A DNA stretch of 37,587 bases, from NCBI GenBank assembly GCA_023485405.1, contig JAMCZU010000023.1:1-37587 (forward strand), written 5' to 3'. This document shows positions 23,375 through 31,103 of this stretch, piece after piece. How positions within the stretch are numbered: the stretch's first letter is position 1; the number at the start of each line of letters is the position of its first letter. A program made the translations under genes and the position numbers. Origin of the DNA: Patescibacteria group bacterium. GTDB taxonomy: Bacteria > Patescibacteriota > UBA1384 > UBA12157 > JAENIV01. Under the pieces are notes generated by a model. That model saw only the letters and a program-made list of their open reading frames with translations, was not told where the DNA came from and did no database searches.

Positions 23375-24253
23375 TTATGGAAAAGTAGCTCCTTGAGTCG
23401 CACCATGATTAGTCTCATCATCGTAAGCTTTTTCGCGAGCATTGTAATCTGCAAAAATATTGTTGCCTGTACTGCTGACTAAACTCTGGACATCTTCACC
23501 ACAAGTGGCCGAATTTGGTAGCGACAAAAGAGCATTTAAAATCGCCTGCGCTCCTTCAACTGCAATGTCTTTATGACCATTTTCATGAGTAATTAAGTTA
23601 GTCATATATCTTTGCCAATTTTCTGCTAATCCTGCTTGAGCATTACCTGGATCTTCCCATTTGGGATAGAAAAAATCCACCTTAACACCAACAGTAACAT
23701 CTTTGATATTGCAACCACCAGCGACTGGTTTGTAATTATATACCCAGCTAATGTAATAGGAAGTATAAGCGTCATAAGCTTCCCCTCCACTTTTAGCACC
23801 ACATTCATTTAACTGAGCTCTCACTTCATAAGGAGTGTAACCATAAACTTGATAATAATGCGTATCAATATCTTGCTTTAATCCTGGATTACTAGGACTA
23901 ATATTTGTCGGGATAGAATCTACTAACTGAAGATGCTCGCAAGATGAAGGTTCAGGGTAGCTTTGATTTTGAGTCGTTTTTGTTGCTTTTGGTGTCGCTG
24001 TTGGAGAAATATTTATTGGTGTAGCACTACTACTAAATTTAGGTGAAGGAATCTTGGTATCGGCGCTAGATCTAAAAAGTGAGAGAAAAGGAAAAATACC
24101 TGAAAGAACAATCAGGATTAACAATAAAAGACAACAGCCACCACCCAAAAAACACCAAAGTTTATTACGTTTTGGCTTTGACTCTTTTTTATCTTTAACC
24201 GGTTCTTTTTCTTCTGGTATAGTTCCCTCCCGGGTAGTAGAACTTCGACACAT
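23375..24253 (-). CDS. Membrane-anchored HExxH metalloprotease-like protein (DUF922)
   Basis: Up to 292 aa: a short charged cytoplasmic N-terminus (EEKEPVKDKKESKPKRNK), a TM segment (CFLGGGCCLLLLILIVLSGIF), a Ser/Thr/Pro linker, then a DUF922-type domain. That domain has HYYQVYGYTPYEVRAQL, the zinc motif His223-Glu-Asn-Gly-His227 (ITHENGHKDIA) and several Cys. It should be a zinc peptidase facing outward. The start is uncertain: ATG 24253 has no SD and its first codons lie in an inverted repeat, while GGGAGGG is followed 4 nt later by ATA (codon 12). Confidence 0.8.
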   Translation of the reverse strand: MCRSSTTREGTIPEEKEPVKDKKESKPKRNKLWCFLGGGCCLLLLILIVLSGIFPFLSLFRSSADTKIPSPKFSSSATPINISPTATPKATKTTQNQSYPEPSSCEHLQLVDSIPTNISPSNPGLKQDIDTHYYQVYGYTPYEVRAQLNECGAKSGGEAYDAYTSYYISWVYNYKPVAGGCNIKDVTVGVKVDFFYPKWEDPGNAQAGLAENWQRYMTNLITHENGHKDIAVEGAQAILNALLSLPNSATCGEDVQSLVSSTGNNIFADYNAREKAYDDETNHGATQGATFP

Positions 24254-24297
24254 TTTTAAAAAAATGCGATAGCATTTGTCGAAGTTTCACTACCCGG
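24230..24297. repeat. Inverted repeat with nested terminator hairpin
   Basis: Left arm 24230-24250 (CCGGGTAGTAGAACTTCGAC) and right arm 24277-24297 match inversely in 19 of 21 positions. The loop contains AAATGC-TATC-GCATTTTTTT on the minus strand, a Rho-independent terminator for the upstream gene. The left arm includes the first codons of the DUF922 ORF. Confidence 0.8.
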
Positions 24298-24314
24298 CCT
24301 CCTGTTTAAAATTT

Positions 24315-24827
24315 TTAAATCTTTGCTGCTTTAATTATACCCGTTTTTCTTTTTGTCACAAAGAGCACAAATTCATAAAATCCAAACATTGAGCCGACAT
24401 AAAAAAGATCACCTAAAATAGTATTTTTAAAAAACGGAATAGCCAAAAAGTAACACTGCGTAATTCCTTCAATGGTTTTTGGATACCAAGGAGTAGCAGC
24501 CCAAACAGCAAAATTAGTCATCAAAAAAAAGATGACTGAGCCTAAAAATGTTGCCCCTAAAATATTGGAAAAATTTTTATGGTTTTTAAGCCATAACCCA
24601 ATCAAACCAATCAGTAAGAAACTTAAGTAAATTGAAAAAGTAACCCAAAACTCAGCAAAACCAATAAAAATATCTGAAAAAAGCATCGCCAAAAGTGGCA
24701 CCGCTAAAGCATATTTTTTATTTAAGTAAACACCGCCAAAAAGCCCTAATGCCGCAATCGGCGCAAAGTTCGGCAGATGAGGTATTAGTCTTAAAACAAC
24801 ACCTGCAATAATAAAGAAAATCGCCAT
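24315..24827 (-). CDS. DUF6580-type membrane protein (ECF S-component-like)
   Basis: 170 aa, five to six TM segments. The signature RLIPHLPNFAPIAALGLFGG, then FSDIFIGF and TNFAVWAATPWYPKT, matches DUF6580 proteins, which resemble substrate-binding S components of energy-coupling-factor transporters. It lies downstream of a cobalamin-riboswitch-controlled gene, so uptake of cobalamin or a related corrinoid is the natural inference. No EcfA or EcfT gene is in this window. GGGAG lies 6 nt before the ATG. Confidence 0.75.
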   Translation of the reverse strand: MAIFFIIAGVVLRLIPHLPNFAPIAALGLFGGVYLNKKYALAVPLLAMLFSDIFIGFAEFWVTFSIYLSFLLIGLIGLWLKNHKNFSNILGATFLGSVIFFLMTNFAVWAATPWYPKTIEGITQCYFLAIPFFKNTILGDLFYVGSMFGFYEFVLFVTKRKTGIIKAAKI

Positions 24828-24888
24828 TATTTCTCCCGCTCCGTGTCCCGCCGTAGCGAGACCGGAAGTCCTCCGAAGCGAAATCTAT

Positions 24889-24918
24889 TTGCAAATTCCA
24901 ATAATTTGGATATTGCAA
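24889..24918 (-). other. Hairpin between the DUF4430 and DUF6580 genes
   Basis: TTGCA...TCCAA-ATTA-TTGGA...TGCAA-type inverted repeat in the 124-bp gap. It has no T tract, so it is more likely an mRNA processing or stability element than a terminator. The rest of the gap is GC-richer (CGCTACGGCGGGACACGG) and unexplained. Confidence 0.4.
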
Positions 24919-24951
24919 GAGATTGAGCGCTGGAGGATATTACATTTATTT

Positions 24952-25602
24952 TTATTCAAATTTCCAAGTTGTCACATCGTTGACAAAAACCGGCTGACTC
25001 GATGCCCCCACTGACGAAAATTGACCATTATAGTAAAACATCCAATATTTCTGATCTTTGCCACCACATATTCCACTAATACAATTTATCATCGCGCCTA
25101 AATCGCCATAGTATTGGTAACTCAATGTAAAATTATTTTCCTCGGAAGCACGAAGTAAAACCGAAAAAGCTGTATCGTTTTCTTTTAGATTTACTTTGTA
25201 ACTTGGTAGGCCCTGAATTTCAACTGTGGCTGTTTTTTGAGGTATTGGCGTAGATGTAGGAGTAGCAATAGGAATTGAGGTGGGCGCAAAATTAATTGCA
25301 GTCGAACTGCGATGTGGTTTTGACGTTGAATTTGGTGTTAGCGTTGGCACAAAAACGGGTGTTTCTTGCGTTACCAAAAATGGAGTTGATTGAGTTTCGA
25401 CTGATTGGGGTGTTGGTATAATTTGATTTTTAGTTGGTTGAGCTGTTGGCGTAATATTAGATGTTACCGCCACCGGCACTTTTTGTTTTATCTTGGCTTC
25501 AGCCAATTTTGGGTTTTTTAAAAACACCCCGCCTAAATAAATTAAACCAATTAAAGTCATTGCCACAACCGGAAACCAAGTAAATTGCCAAAATTTTTTC
25601 AC
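24952..25602 (-). CDS. DUF4430 surface protein, probable corrinoid binder
   Basis: 216 aa. One N-terminal TM segment (FTWFPVVAMTLIGLIYLGGVF) anchors it; a Thr/Pro-rich linker (about 45-125) spans the envelope. The C-terminal 90 residues form a DUF4430 domain (transcobalamin-like C-terminal domain): NDTAFSVLLRASEENNF, YYGDLGAMINCI, KYWMFYYNGQ. Such domains bind or recruit cobalamin-like ligands at the surface. The gene follows a cobalamin riboswitch with terminator, which supports a corrinoid role. AAGGAGG lies before the GTG start at 25602. The next gene downstream is the DUF6580 transporter-like protein. Confidence 0.8.
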   Translation of the reverse strand: MKKFWQFTWFPVVAMTLIGLIYLGGVFLKNPKLAEAKIKQKVPVAVTSNITPTAQPTKNQIIPTPQSVETQSTPFLVTQETPVFVPTLTPNSTSKPHRSSTAINFAPTSIPIATPTSTPIPQKTATVEIQGLPSYKVNLKENDTAFSVLLRASEENNFTLSYQYYGDLGAMINCISGICGGKDQKYWMFYYNGQFSSVGASSQPVFVNDVTTWKFE

Positions 25603-25617
25603 TAAACCTCCTTAAAA

Positions 25618-25682
25618 TTAAAAAATCCTTAGTCAGTCGAAACAAAATAAAAAACTAAGGTTTTATTTGCCTTTTCGACCGA
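25618..25682 (-). terminator. Riboswitch-controlled terminator with competing antiterminator
   Basis: On the minus strand CCTTAG (25660-25655) pairs with CTAAGG (25632-25627), followed by ATTTTTT. An alternative stem joins TCGGTCGAAA (25682-25673) with TTTCGACTGA (25642-25633). The two stems cross and exclude each other, as expected for a transcriptional riboswitch. Confidence 0.75.
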
Positions 25683-25693
25683 AGGCTTAAAAT

Positions 25694-25793
25694 TAACTTA
25701 TAAGTAGGTTTTCTGGCTTGTCCGACGTCATGTCGGATTCACAGTAGCGGGACTGCTCCTGATTCCCACAGGATTACCCATACTCATAAGTTT
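25694..25793 (-). promoter_or_regulatory. Cobalamin riboswitch
   Basis: The minus strand carries GGGAATCAGGAGCAGTCCCG, then CTACTGTGA, a variable stem (TCCGACATGACGTCGGA) and the B12 box AAGCCAGAAAACCTACTT. AACTTAT and ATAAGTT close it as P1 (25792-25786 with 25701-25695). At about 100 nt it is a compact form. It lies 90 nt upstream of the DUF4430 gene and is followed by a terminator/antiterminator pair, so cobalamin should switch off the DUF4430-DUF6580 genes. Confidence 0.92.
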
Positions 25794-25888
25794 AAATTTT
25801 AAAGGTAGTTTTAAGTTATCAATGGTATATTTCTTTGTCAACTGTGGATAAGTACACCCAACAGTTTTTAATTATAATAAAATATTAG

Positions 25889-27637
25889 TTACCTTAACCC
25901 AATCTTGTCAACCACAATTTGACGAGGGTCAGAAGGACCTGCACACGCTATTTGTACAATCACCCGAGTCGCCCATGCTGGTGGATTAAGTGGCACATAT
26001 ATCCACTGATTAGTTACGCCCGCCAAGTATGGATTTGTCTCCAATGCACCAGTATTTGTTATAGTTGAGTAATATCGAACATACACCCCATTCCAATTCG
26101 TTGACGTATGATCCGGCTGATATAAATACTGGATGTTTGTCTGTACCAAAGAGTTTGCACCTACTATCTGTACCTGTGCTCTAAATATCATTGGTCTTCC
26201 AGTTTGTATGAGTCTATCCATACCAACAGTTTGACCATTATTAAGTGTAGCTGGTAGTGCCACAGTTGTACCACTACCATCATTCGGCCACGGTGCAGAC
26301 CAAGCAGTTCGACCTAACACCGCTCCAGTAGCGGCATCAATAAACGGAGCAATTGTCTTGGCGAGAGCTAGAGTATCAGGATGAACCAAAGCAATATATC
26401 CAGCATTGCGAGCAGCAATCAAGCGATCAATATCTGCTTTCCAAAACGCCCAGTTATGATTAATACCATTGGCATGGAAATTAAACATAGTACGAGCATC
26501 AGTATACCTCAAATTAGTGGCGTTAGCGGCAACACAGTTAGCGGCTTCTCCTATTGTAATTCTATGTATAAGATAACGCGGTTGACTGACACTCCCATTT
26601 TTGCTATAAATATTACCTCCATCAAGACCACCAGTAGAAAACAGGTAACCTCCACGAGTTAATTCGCCATAGTTACCTCTCATATTGTCAATCCCAACAT
26701 TAGCATTATCAGGAAATCCACCATTAGCAGCATAAGCTCTTACATTTGCCCCAACTTCTTTATAAATATATTCAGTCATAGCAGCATCTGAGCTAACTGC
26801 ACCAGCTTTAATCGGTCTATAATACCAATTCGTGATATTTACAGTCGCATCTGCAACAGCAGCTTCAGTAGATAAACTATTTAAATAATCTCTACTAGCA
26901 ATTAATTCTTTTATCCAATTTGAATCGGTTACTGGATAAGAGTTACTGTGTGTCCAGGTATGTCCTAAAATTGATGCGCCAGCTACAGTTTTTAACATAT
27001 GTAAATGACGAGCATACATCTTTCCAGCAGTTCCAACAAAACTAGAAGGCACAGAATGGCCACAGGGAACTCCATTTTGAATAAGATACTGAAATGGAGT
27101 AATACCACCACCAATATCAGCAGTAAAAAAATTATCAGCACCGTCATCATTTGTGAGTGCTACCAGCGGCATGTCCCAATCTGTACCCCAATAATCATTG
27201 GGTATATTAGGAGTTTGAGTACCAAGCTGTCCAACTTTGAGGGAAATATCAGAGGAGCGCATTACTGTTATATACGCATTGTTAGATGGTGTAGGAATTA
27301 CACCCTCACCACAAATTACTGTATATCTATTTGTTTCAGATGCTCCCGCGGCAACCGCCGCATCTACAGCAGCCTGAACAGTAGTATAATCACAGCCACT
27401 CGTACCAACAGTATAAATATTGGAAGGTTTACCAGCTTTTAAATTAAGGGCAGTTTGGGTAGCAGTTGAAACTGGCTTGTTGGCATCGGAAGTATTGTCA
27501 ACATTAGTTAAACCAACCTTACTTTTATCAATTGGTTTTAGAGTCCCATCAGCTTCGTGAGAAGTATTTAAAAATTCATTTAAAATATTCCCCCAATTAC
27601 CATCATCACCACCAGGGATAGGCAATCTGGCTGTCAT
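25889..27637 (-). CDS. Tail-fibre-like protein with NodB-like deacetylase domain (copy 2)
   Basis: 582 aa. Residues 1-35 hold LPIPGGDDGNWGNILNEFLN, shared with the paralogue at 27897. Residues 38-70 (VGLTNVDNTSDANKPVSTAT) match a repeat typical of phage tail fibres. From about 145 a polysaccharide-deacetylase-like domain follows: LTNDDG (NodB motif 1), GHTWTHSN (motif 2, metal His), and late FNFHANGINH and VHPDTL. The end (from about 480) is beta-rich and probably binds carbohydrate. No signal peptide of its own. Its ATG overlaps the stop of the Tat-signal gene as ATGA, with AAGGGG upstream. It is the last gene of the Tat operon. It would act on an extracellular glycan, if exported through the partner. 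Confidence 0.75.
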   Translation of the reverse strand: MTARLPIPGGDDGNWGNILNEFLNTSHEADGTLKPIDKSKVGLTNVDNTSDANKPVSTATQTALNLKAGKPSNIYTVGTSGCDYTTVQAAVDAAVAAGASETNRYTVICGEGVIPTPSNNAYITVMRSSDISLKVGQLGTQTPNIPNDYWGTDWDMPLVALTNDDGADNFFTADIGGGITPFQYLIQNGVPCGHSVPSSFVGTAGKMYARHLHMLKTVAGASILGHTWTHSNSYPVTDSNWIKELIASRDYLNSLSTEAAVADATVNITNWYYRPIKAGAVSSDAAMTEYIYKEVGANVRAYAANGGFPDNANVGIDNMRGNYGELTRGGYLFSTGGLDGGNIYSKNGSVSQPRYLIHRITIGEAANCVAANATNLRYTDARTMFNFHANGINHNWAFWKADIDRLIAARNAGYIALVHPDTLALAKTIAPFIDAATGAVLGRTAWSAPWPNDGSGTTVALPATLNNGQTVGMDRLIQTGRPMIFRAQVQIVGANSLVQTNIQYLYQPDHTSTNWNGVYVRYYSTITNTGALETNPYLAGVTNQWIYVPLNPPAWATRVIVQIACAGPSDPRQIVVDKIGLR

Positions 27638-27835
27638 TTCAATACCCCTTCTTTACCCCCATAACTGTTTGACCCAAATCCATTTGTTTTCTTTAAAAGA
27701 TGAGGGTTAGATAGAGTTCGCAGAAGGGCACTAATACCAATTACCGCTAGAAGCAAAGCGCCAATATGAACTAAAAATTCCCGTCTGTCCATTTCCTTTT
27801 CCAAGAGCTCTTTAAATAAATTCACTTTCCCTCCC
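27563..27835. repeat. 273-bp direct repeat, copy A (Tat-signal gene and deacetylase start)
   Basis: Identical to 29706-29978 except for one base (the deacetylase codon region). It covers the SD and whole small gene plus the first 25 codons of the deacetylase. Outside the repeat the deacetylase genes are widely diverged. Confidence 0.95.
27634..27825 (-). CDS. Small twin-arginine-signal membrane protein (copy A)
   Basis: 63 aa, protein identical to the copy at 29777. An amphipathic N-terminus (NLFKELLEKE) is followed by DRREFLVHIG, which fits the Tat consensus (S/T)RRxFLK, and a hydrophobic stretch ALLLAVIGISALL. A short tail ends in GFGSNSYGG. There is nothing else, so it is a Tat signal/anchor without a passenger. 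Start is GTG with GGAGG 4 nt upstream. Its stop overlaps the deacetylase start (ATGA). TatA and TatC are encoded just upstream. Likely role: partner, carrier or frameshift-fused signal for the deacetylase. Confidence 0.8.
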   Translation of the reverse strand: MNLFKELLEKEMDRREFLVHIGALLLAVIGISALLRTLSNPHLLKKTNGFGSNSYGGKEGVLK

Positions 27836-27896
27836 TAAGAAATAGCTTTTAAGTTAGAATAATACATTAGATATTATAGCAGTATTTATTTTCATT

Positions 27897-29780
27897 TTAA
27901 TCAAGCATACAATTAATATTTGTAATTTGAAAAGTTGCACCATCAGGAACACGAAGTAATATTTCAGTACGACCATTAGACCAATCAGGCACAAGAATAG
28001 GGATTGAAAAAGTAGACCAAGTATTCGGCACATATCTACTATCCCAAAGAACATAATATAAAGCTGTTTCAGTTAGATTAACATCATCAGTAGGATCATA
28101 AAAAACACCATAAGTCCATTCAACATTAGCAGCAACAGCAAGTTTTATTCTCATGCTAAATATCGAATGACGACCAGGAATACAATTTAAATATAAAAAG
28201 ATATTTTTTGTAGAACCAGAAGAATTAACAACTTGGAGATAATTACCTTCAGTTACATCATTACCAATAGTAACTGTACCACCATCAACATTTATAAAAT
28301 CAGCTCGATCGGCTGGCCAAGCTCCAACACTAAAATTCCAAAAATCTTCACGAGTTATCATACCAACAGGTGATTGAATAATATGCGCAGCATCGTAAAT
28401 TGGTGATTGAGCTTGAACACCAAGATGAAGAGCATCGCAAGTCACAGCATCAACACGCCTGGTCGGATAAGTTGCTCGATCTTCACGAAGAGCCACAACA
28501 GCTTGAACAAAATATGTAAGCGGTAATTTATTCGCAGCATCTAAAGGGTCATGAATTAAAACTTCTAATCTTGCACCAGGCCTAGCACAACGCTCAAGCA
28601 AAGCCTTTGCAGCAGCCAATGACGAAAAGACACTAATGCCAATATACCTTTTAAAATGAGGAATTGGTCCAGGCCAACCAATCGAACCGCTATCCCCAAT
28701 AACATAAGAAGAAGACCACTCAACATTTTCTCGAATATGGCGCGCTATCCATTTATCAAGATCAACAGAATTTTCAACCAATGATGCAACATTAGCAGCA
28801 TCACCAGCAGTTCCCCAAGTACCAGGAAAAACAAAACCACGAATTGGCGCACCTAATCTATTGGAAGGAGCAGAAGCTCTAGTAATATCACGAAGTTCAG
28901 CAATAGAAGTATTAACTTCATTAGTTAGCTCAGCCATTGTAGCCGGGCCATTTCCATGAGTATACGAATGAGAAGCAAGAGAGCAACCATATTTTTCAAC
29001 TAAAGTACAAATTTGAGCAGTGGTGAAATGACTGGCAGTGCCAATAAGATTATTCACTATGGCATGTGTGACTGGTATACCATAATAAGCACAATACTCA
29101 GCCGCAGACTTATTCACACCATTAATAGCAAAAGCGGCATCAGCAATCAGCCAGTTTGAATATCCATCATCTGACCGAAGAGCAACCAACATTCCAGTTT
29201 GATTTAATGAATAAGGAAATTGGGTTACTTCATCGGCAGGATATAATCCTTGGCTATGCCGAACTGGAGCATTTAAAAATTTTACATCAACATTGGCCGC
29301 TTTAGTAAAAACATGATCGCAGCCCGGCATACCTAAAATTAAATAACGATTACTTGCAGTCGCTATTGCCGCAGCAGCTGTAACTGCATCTTGTAAAACA
29401 GTATAGTCACAGCCAGAAGCACCAACCGTGAAAACATTGGCTTTTTTTAATAAATTTGATTTAGTAATTTTCTTGGCAGTGCCACCATCGTTGATGGGAA
29501 TTTCTAAAGTCTCATTGGTCGTGGCAAGAGCAGACAGTCCAGCTGTTGCAGGTTGTTTGGTGTTAAAAGTAACATGGTCTCCTTGAGTTAAATAACCATC
29601 TTGACCATCAGTGGCTGCCCCTAATTTTGTTTTGATCGTTGCTTGAGTTTCATCTCCAGTATTAGTACCTGTGGTATTCTTTAGAGTACCATCATCATTA
29701 TGCGCAGTATTTAAAAATTCATTTAAAATATTCCCCCAATTACCATCGTCACCACCAGGGATAGGCAATCTGGCTGTCAT
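27897..29780 (-). CDS. Tail-fibre-like protein with NodB-like deacetylase domain (copy 1)
   Basis: 627 aa. The N-terminus shares LPIPGGDDGNWGNILNEFLN with the other copy. Then comes TGTNTGDETQATIKTKLGAA and a TQGDHVTFNTKQP segment, both like phage tail-fibre repeats. The deacetylase-like domain has LRSDDGYSNW (NodB motif 1 Asp), SHSYTHGNG (motif 2 His pair), GFVFPGTWG and LIHDPLDA. A C-terminal beta-sandwich (about 500-627) looks carbohydrate-binding. No signal peptide. ATGA overlap with the Tat-signal gene upstream. It belongs to the tatA-tatC transcript. Enzyme activity is inferred from motifs only. Confidence 0.78.
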   Translation of the reverse strand: MTARLPIPGGDDGNWGNILNEFLNTAHNDDGTLKNTTGTNTGDETQATIKTKLGAATDGQDGYLTQGDHVTFNTKQPATAGLSALATTNETLEIPINDGGTAKKITKSNLLKKANVFTVGASGCDYTVLQDAVTAAAAIATASNRYLILGMPGCDHVFTKAANVDVKFLNAPVRHSQGLYPADEVTQFPYSLNQTGMLVALRSDDGYSNWLIADAAFAINGVNKSAAEYCAYYGIPVTHAIVNNLIGTASHFTTAQICTLVEKYGCSLASHSYTHGNGPATMAELTNEVNTSIAELRDITRASAPSNRLGAPIRGFVFPGTWGTAGDAANVASLVENSVDLDKWIARHIRENVEWSSSYVIGDSGSIGWPGPIPHFKRYIGISVFSSLAAAKALLERCARPGARLEVLIHDPLDAANKLPLTYFVQAVVALREDRATYPTRRVDAVTCDALHLGVQAQSPIYDAAHIIQSPVGMITREDFWNFSVGAWPADRADFINVDGGTVTIGNDVTEGNYLQVVNSSGSTKNIFLYLNCIPGRHSIFSMRIKLAVAANVEWTYGVFYDPTDDVNLTETALYYVLWDSRYVPNTWSTFSIPILVPDWSNGRTEILLRVPDGATFQITNINCMLD

Positions 29781-29978
29781 TTCAATACCCCTTCTTTACC
29801 CCCATAACTGTTTGACCCAAATCCATTTGTTTTCTTTAAAAGATGAGGGTTAGATAGAGTTCGCAGAAGGGCACTAATACCAATTACCGCTAGAAGCAAA
29901 GCGCCAATATGAACTAAAAATTCCCGTCTGTCCATTTCCTTTTCCAAGAGCTCTTTAAATAAATTCACTTTCCCTCCC
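29706..29978. repeat. 273-bp direct repeat, copy B
   Basis: Partner of 27563-27835, one mismatch in 273 bp. Confidence 0.95.
29777..29968 (-). CDS. Small twin-arginine-signal membrane protein (copy B)
   Basis: 63 aa, same sequence as copy A (DRREFLVHIG plus hydrophobic core and GFGSNSYGG tail). The GTG at 29968 matches the only start possible in copy A, so the upstream TTG here is not used. It lies 41 bp after tatC and overlaps the following deacetylase by ATGA. The order tatC - Tat-signal protein - deacetylase makes it the probable dedicated Tat client of this operon. Confidence 0.8.
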   Translation of the reverse strand: MNLFKELLEKEMDRREFLVHIGALLLAVIGISALLRTLSNPHLLKKTNGFGSNSYGGKEGVLK

Positions 29979-30008
29979 AAAGAACAATATTAATTTAATA
30001 ATATAAAA

Positions 30009-30815
30009 TTATTTATTAGATATCAATAAAACATCAAGAACTACCAACATTGTTATGATTGTCACCAGGAAAAAAATAAAGAAATACCAAACAAAAGTAT
30101 CTTTTCGAAACGGTTTTTTATCCTTATTGACCATCCAGACAAGAAAAACAGAAAGTTCGTATAAGATTATAATCGGCAAAGCCATAATGGTTTGGTTAAC
30201 TGGGTCAGGTGTCGGCGTGAGAATGGCAGCCACAATAAAACTCGAAACAATCATTATTTTTTGCCACTTCATTAGTTGTTTTATGCTTATTTGATGGGCA
30301 TAATTTATCAATAATATGATGACTGGCATTTGGAATAATATCCCCAGTCCAATCAAATAGATCATAATAAAAGAAAAATACTCACTGGTAGTGATAAGTG
30401 CCTGTATTTGCCCGTTACCAAAACCTTTTAAAAAATGAATGGCAGCCGGAATAAAGAAATAAAAACCAACTAGTAAACTAATGATTAGTAAACAAAAAGA
30501 AAAAAAGACCAGTTTGGGTACAATTTTTTTAACATTTTCAGATAAAATAGGCTGGCAGAATTTTATAATTTCATAAGTTAAAATTGGCAAAGAAACTAAA
30601 AAACCAAAAAGGATAGCTGTTTGCATCACAAAATTAAAACCACCCATCGGTGAAGTATAAAACAAAGATTCCCCTAAGGGTTTAACTAACAATGTGAGTA
30701 AAAAATTGCTTTTAATAAATCCGATTACACTTCCGAGAATAAAAAAAATAAACCAAACTAACAAACGTAGTCTGAGTTCATTAATATGATCAGAAAACGA
30801 TTGTTTTGTTAACAT
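30009..30815 (-). CDS. tatC: Twin-arginine translocase subunit TatC
   Basis: 268 aa with six TM segments. Conserved features: FSDHINELRLRLL at the N-terminus (signal recognition), a periplasmic-loop YTSPMGGFNF, and LTPTPDPVNQTIMALPIIILYE before TM5/6. TatC binds the RR motif of folded Tat substrates. It starts 5 bp after tatA's stop and leads to two predicted RR-signal proteins downstream. Confidence 0.95.
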   Translation of the reverse strand: MLTKQSFSDHINELRLRLLVWFIFFILGSVIGFIKSNFLLTLLVKPLGESLFYTSPMGGFNFVMQTAILFGFLVSLPILTYEIIKFCQPILSENVKKIVPKLVFFSFCLLIISLLVGFYFFIPAAIHFLKGFGNGQIQALITTSEYFSFIMIYLIGLGILFQMPVIILLINYAHQISIKQLMKWQKIMIVSSFIVAAILTPTPDPVNQTIMALPIIILYELSVFLVWMVNKDKKPFRKDTFVWYFFIFFLVTIITMLVVLDVLLISNK

Positions 30816-30820
30816 CTACC

Positions 30821-31018
30821 TTAAGCCTTTTTTTCGGCATCTCCTTGGTGTTCTTTTTTATCTTCGGCCTTAGCATGCGGATCGTCAGAAAGTCCCTTTC
30901 GAAGTTCCCTAATTGATTGACCAATGCCCTTAGCTAACTGCGGCAACTTGGTAGCCCCAAATAACACTAGTACTATTATTAATATGAGGATTAATTCCTC
31001 TGTACCTAATCCAAACAT
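30821..31018 (-). CDS. tatA: Twin-arginine translocase subunit TatA/E
   Basis: 65 aa. N-terminal TM (ELILILIIVLVLFGATKLP) with the FG-x-x-x-LP hinge, then an amphipathic helix (AKGIGQSIRELRKGL) and an acidic/basic tail. This is the TatA/TatE layout; no separate TatB is seen, consistent with minimal TatAC systems. AAAGGA lies 7 nt before the ATG. First gene of the operon. Confidence 0.93.
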   Translation of the reverse strand: MFGLGTEELILILIIVLVLFGATKLPQLAKGIGQSIRELRKGLSDDPHAKAEDKKEHQGDAEKKA

Positions 31019-31103
31019 CTTATTTTCCTTTCTTTTGTTAGCTTCATGTTATAATATTAATAACGAAAGATAAATATAATCTAATATTCAGGAAAGATAC
31101 TAA

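Noticed and set aside
24718-24918. Minus-strand 66-codon frame between DUF4430 and DUF6580 genes
   Set aside because: It overlaps the DUF6580 start in another frame, lacks an SD and includes the hairpin sequence.
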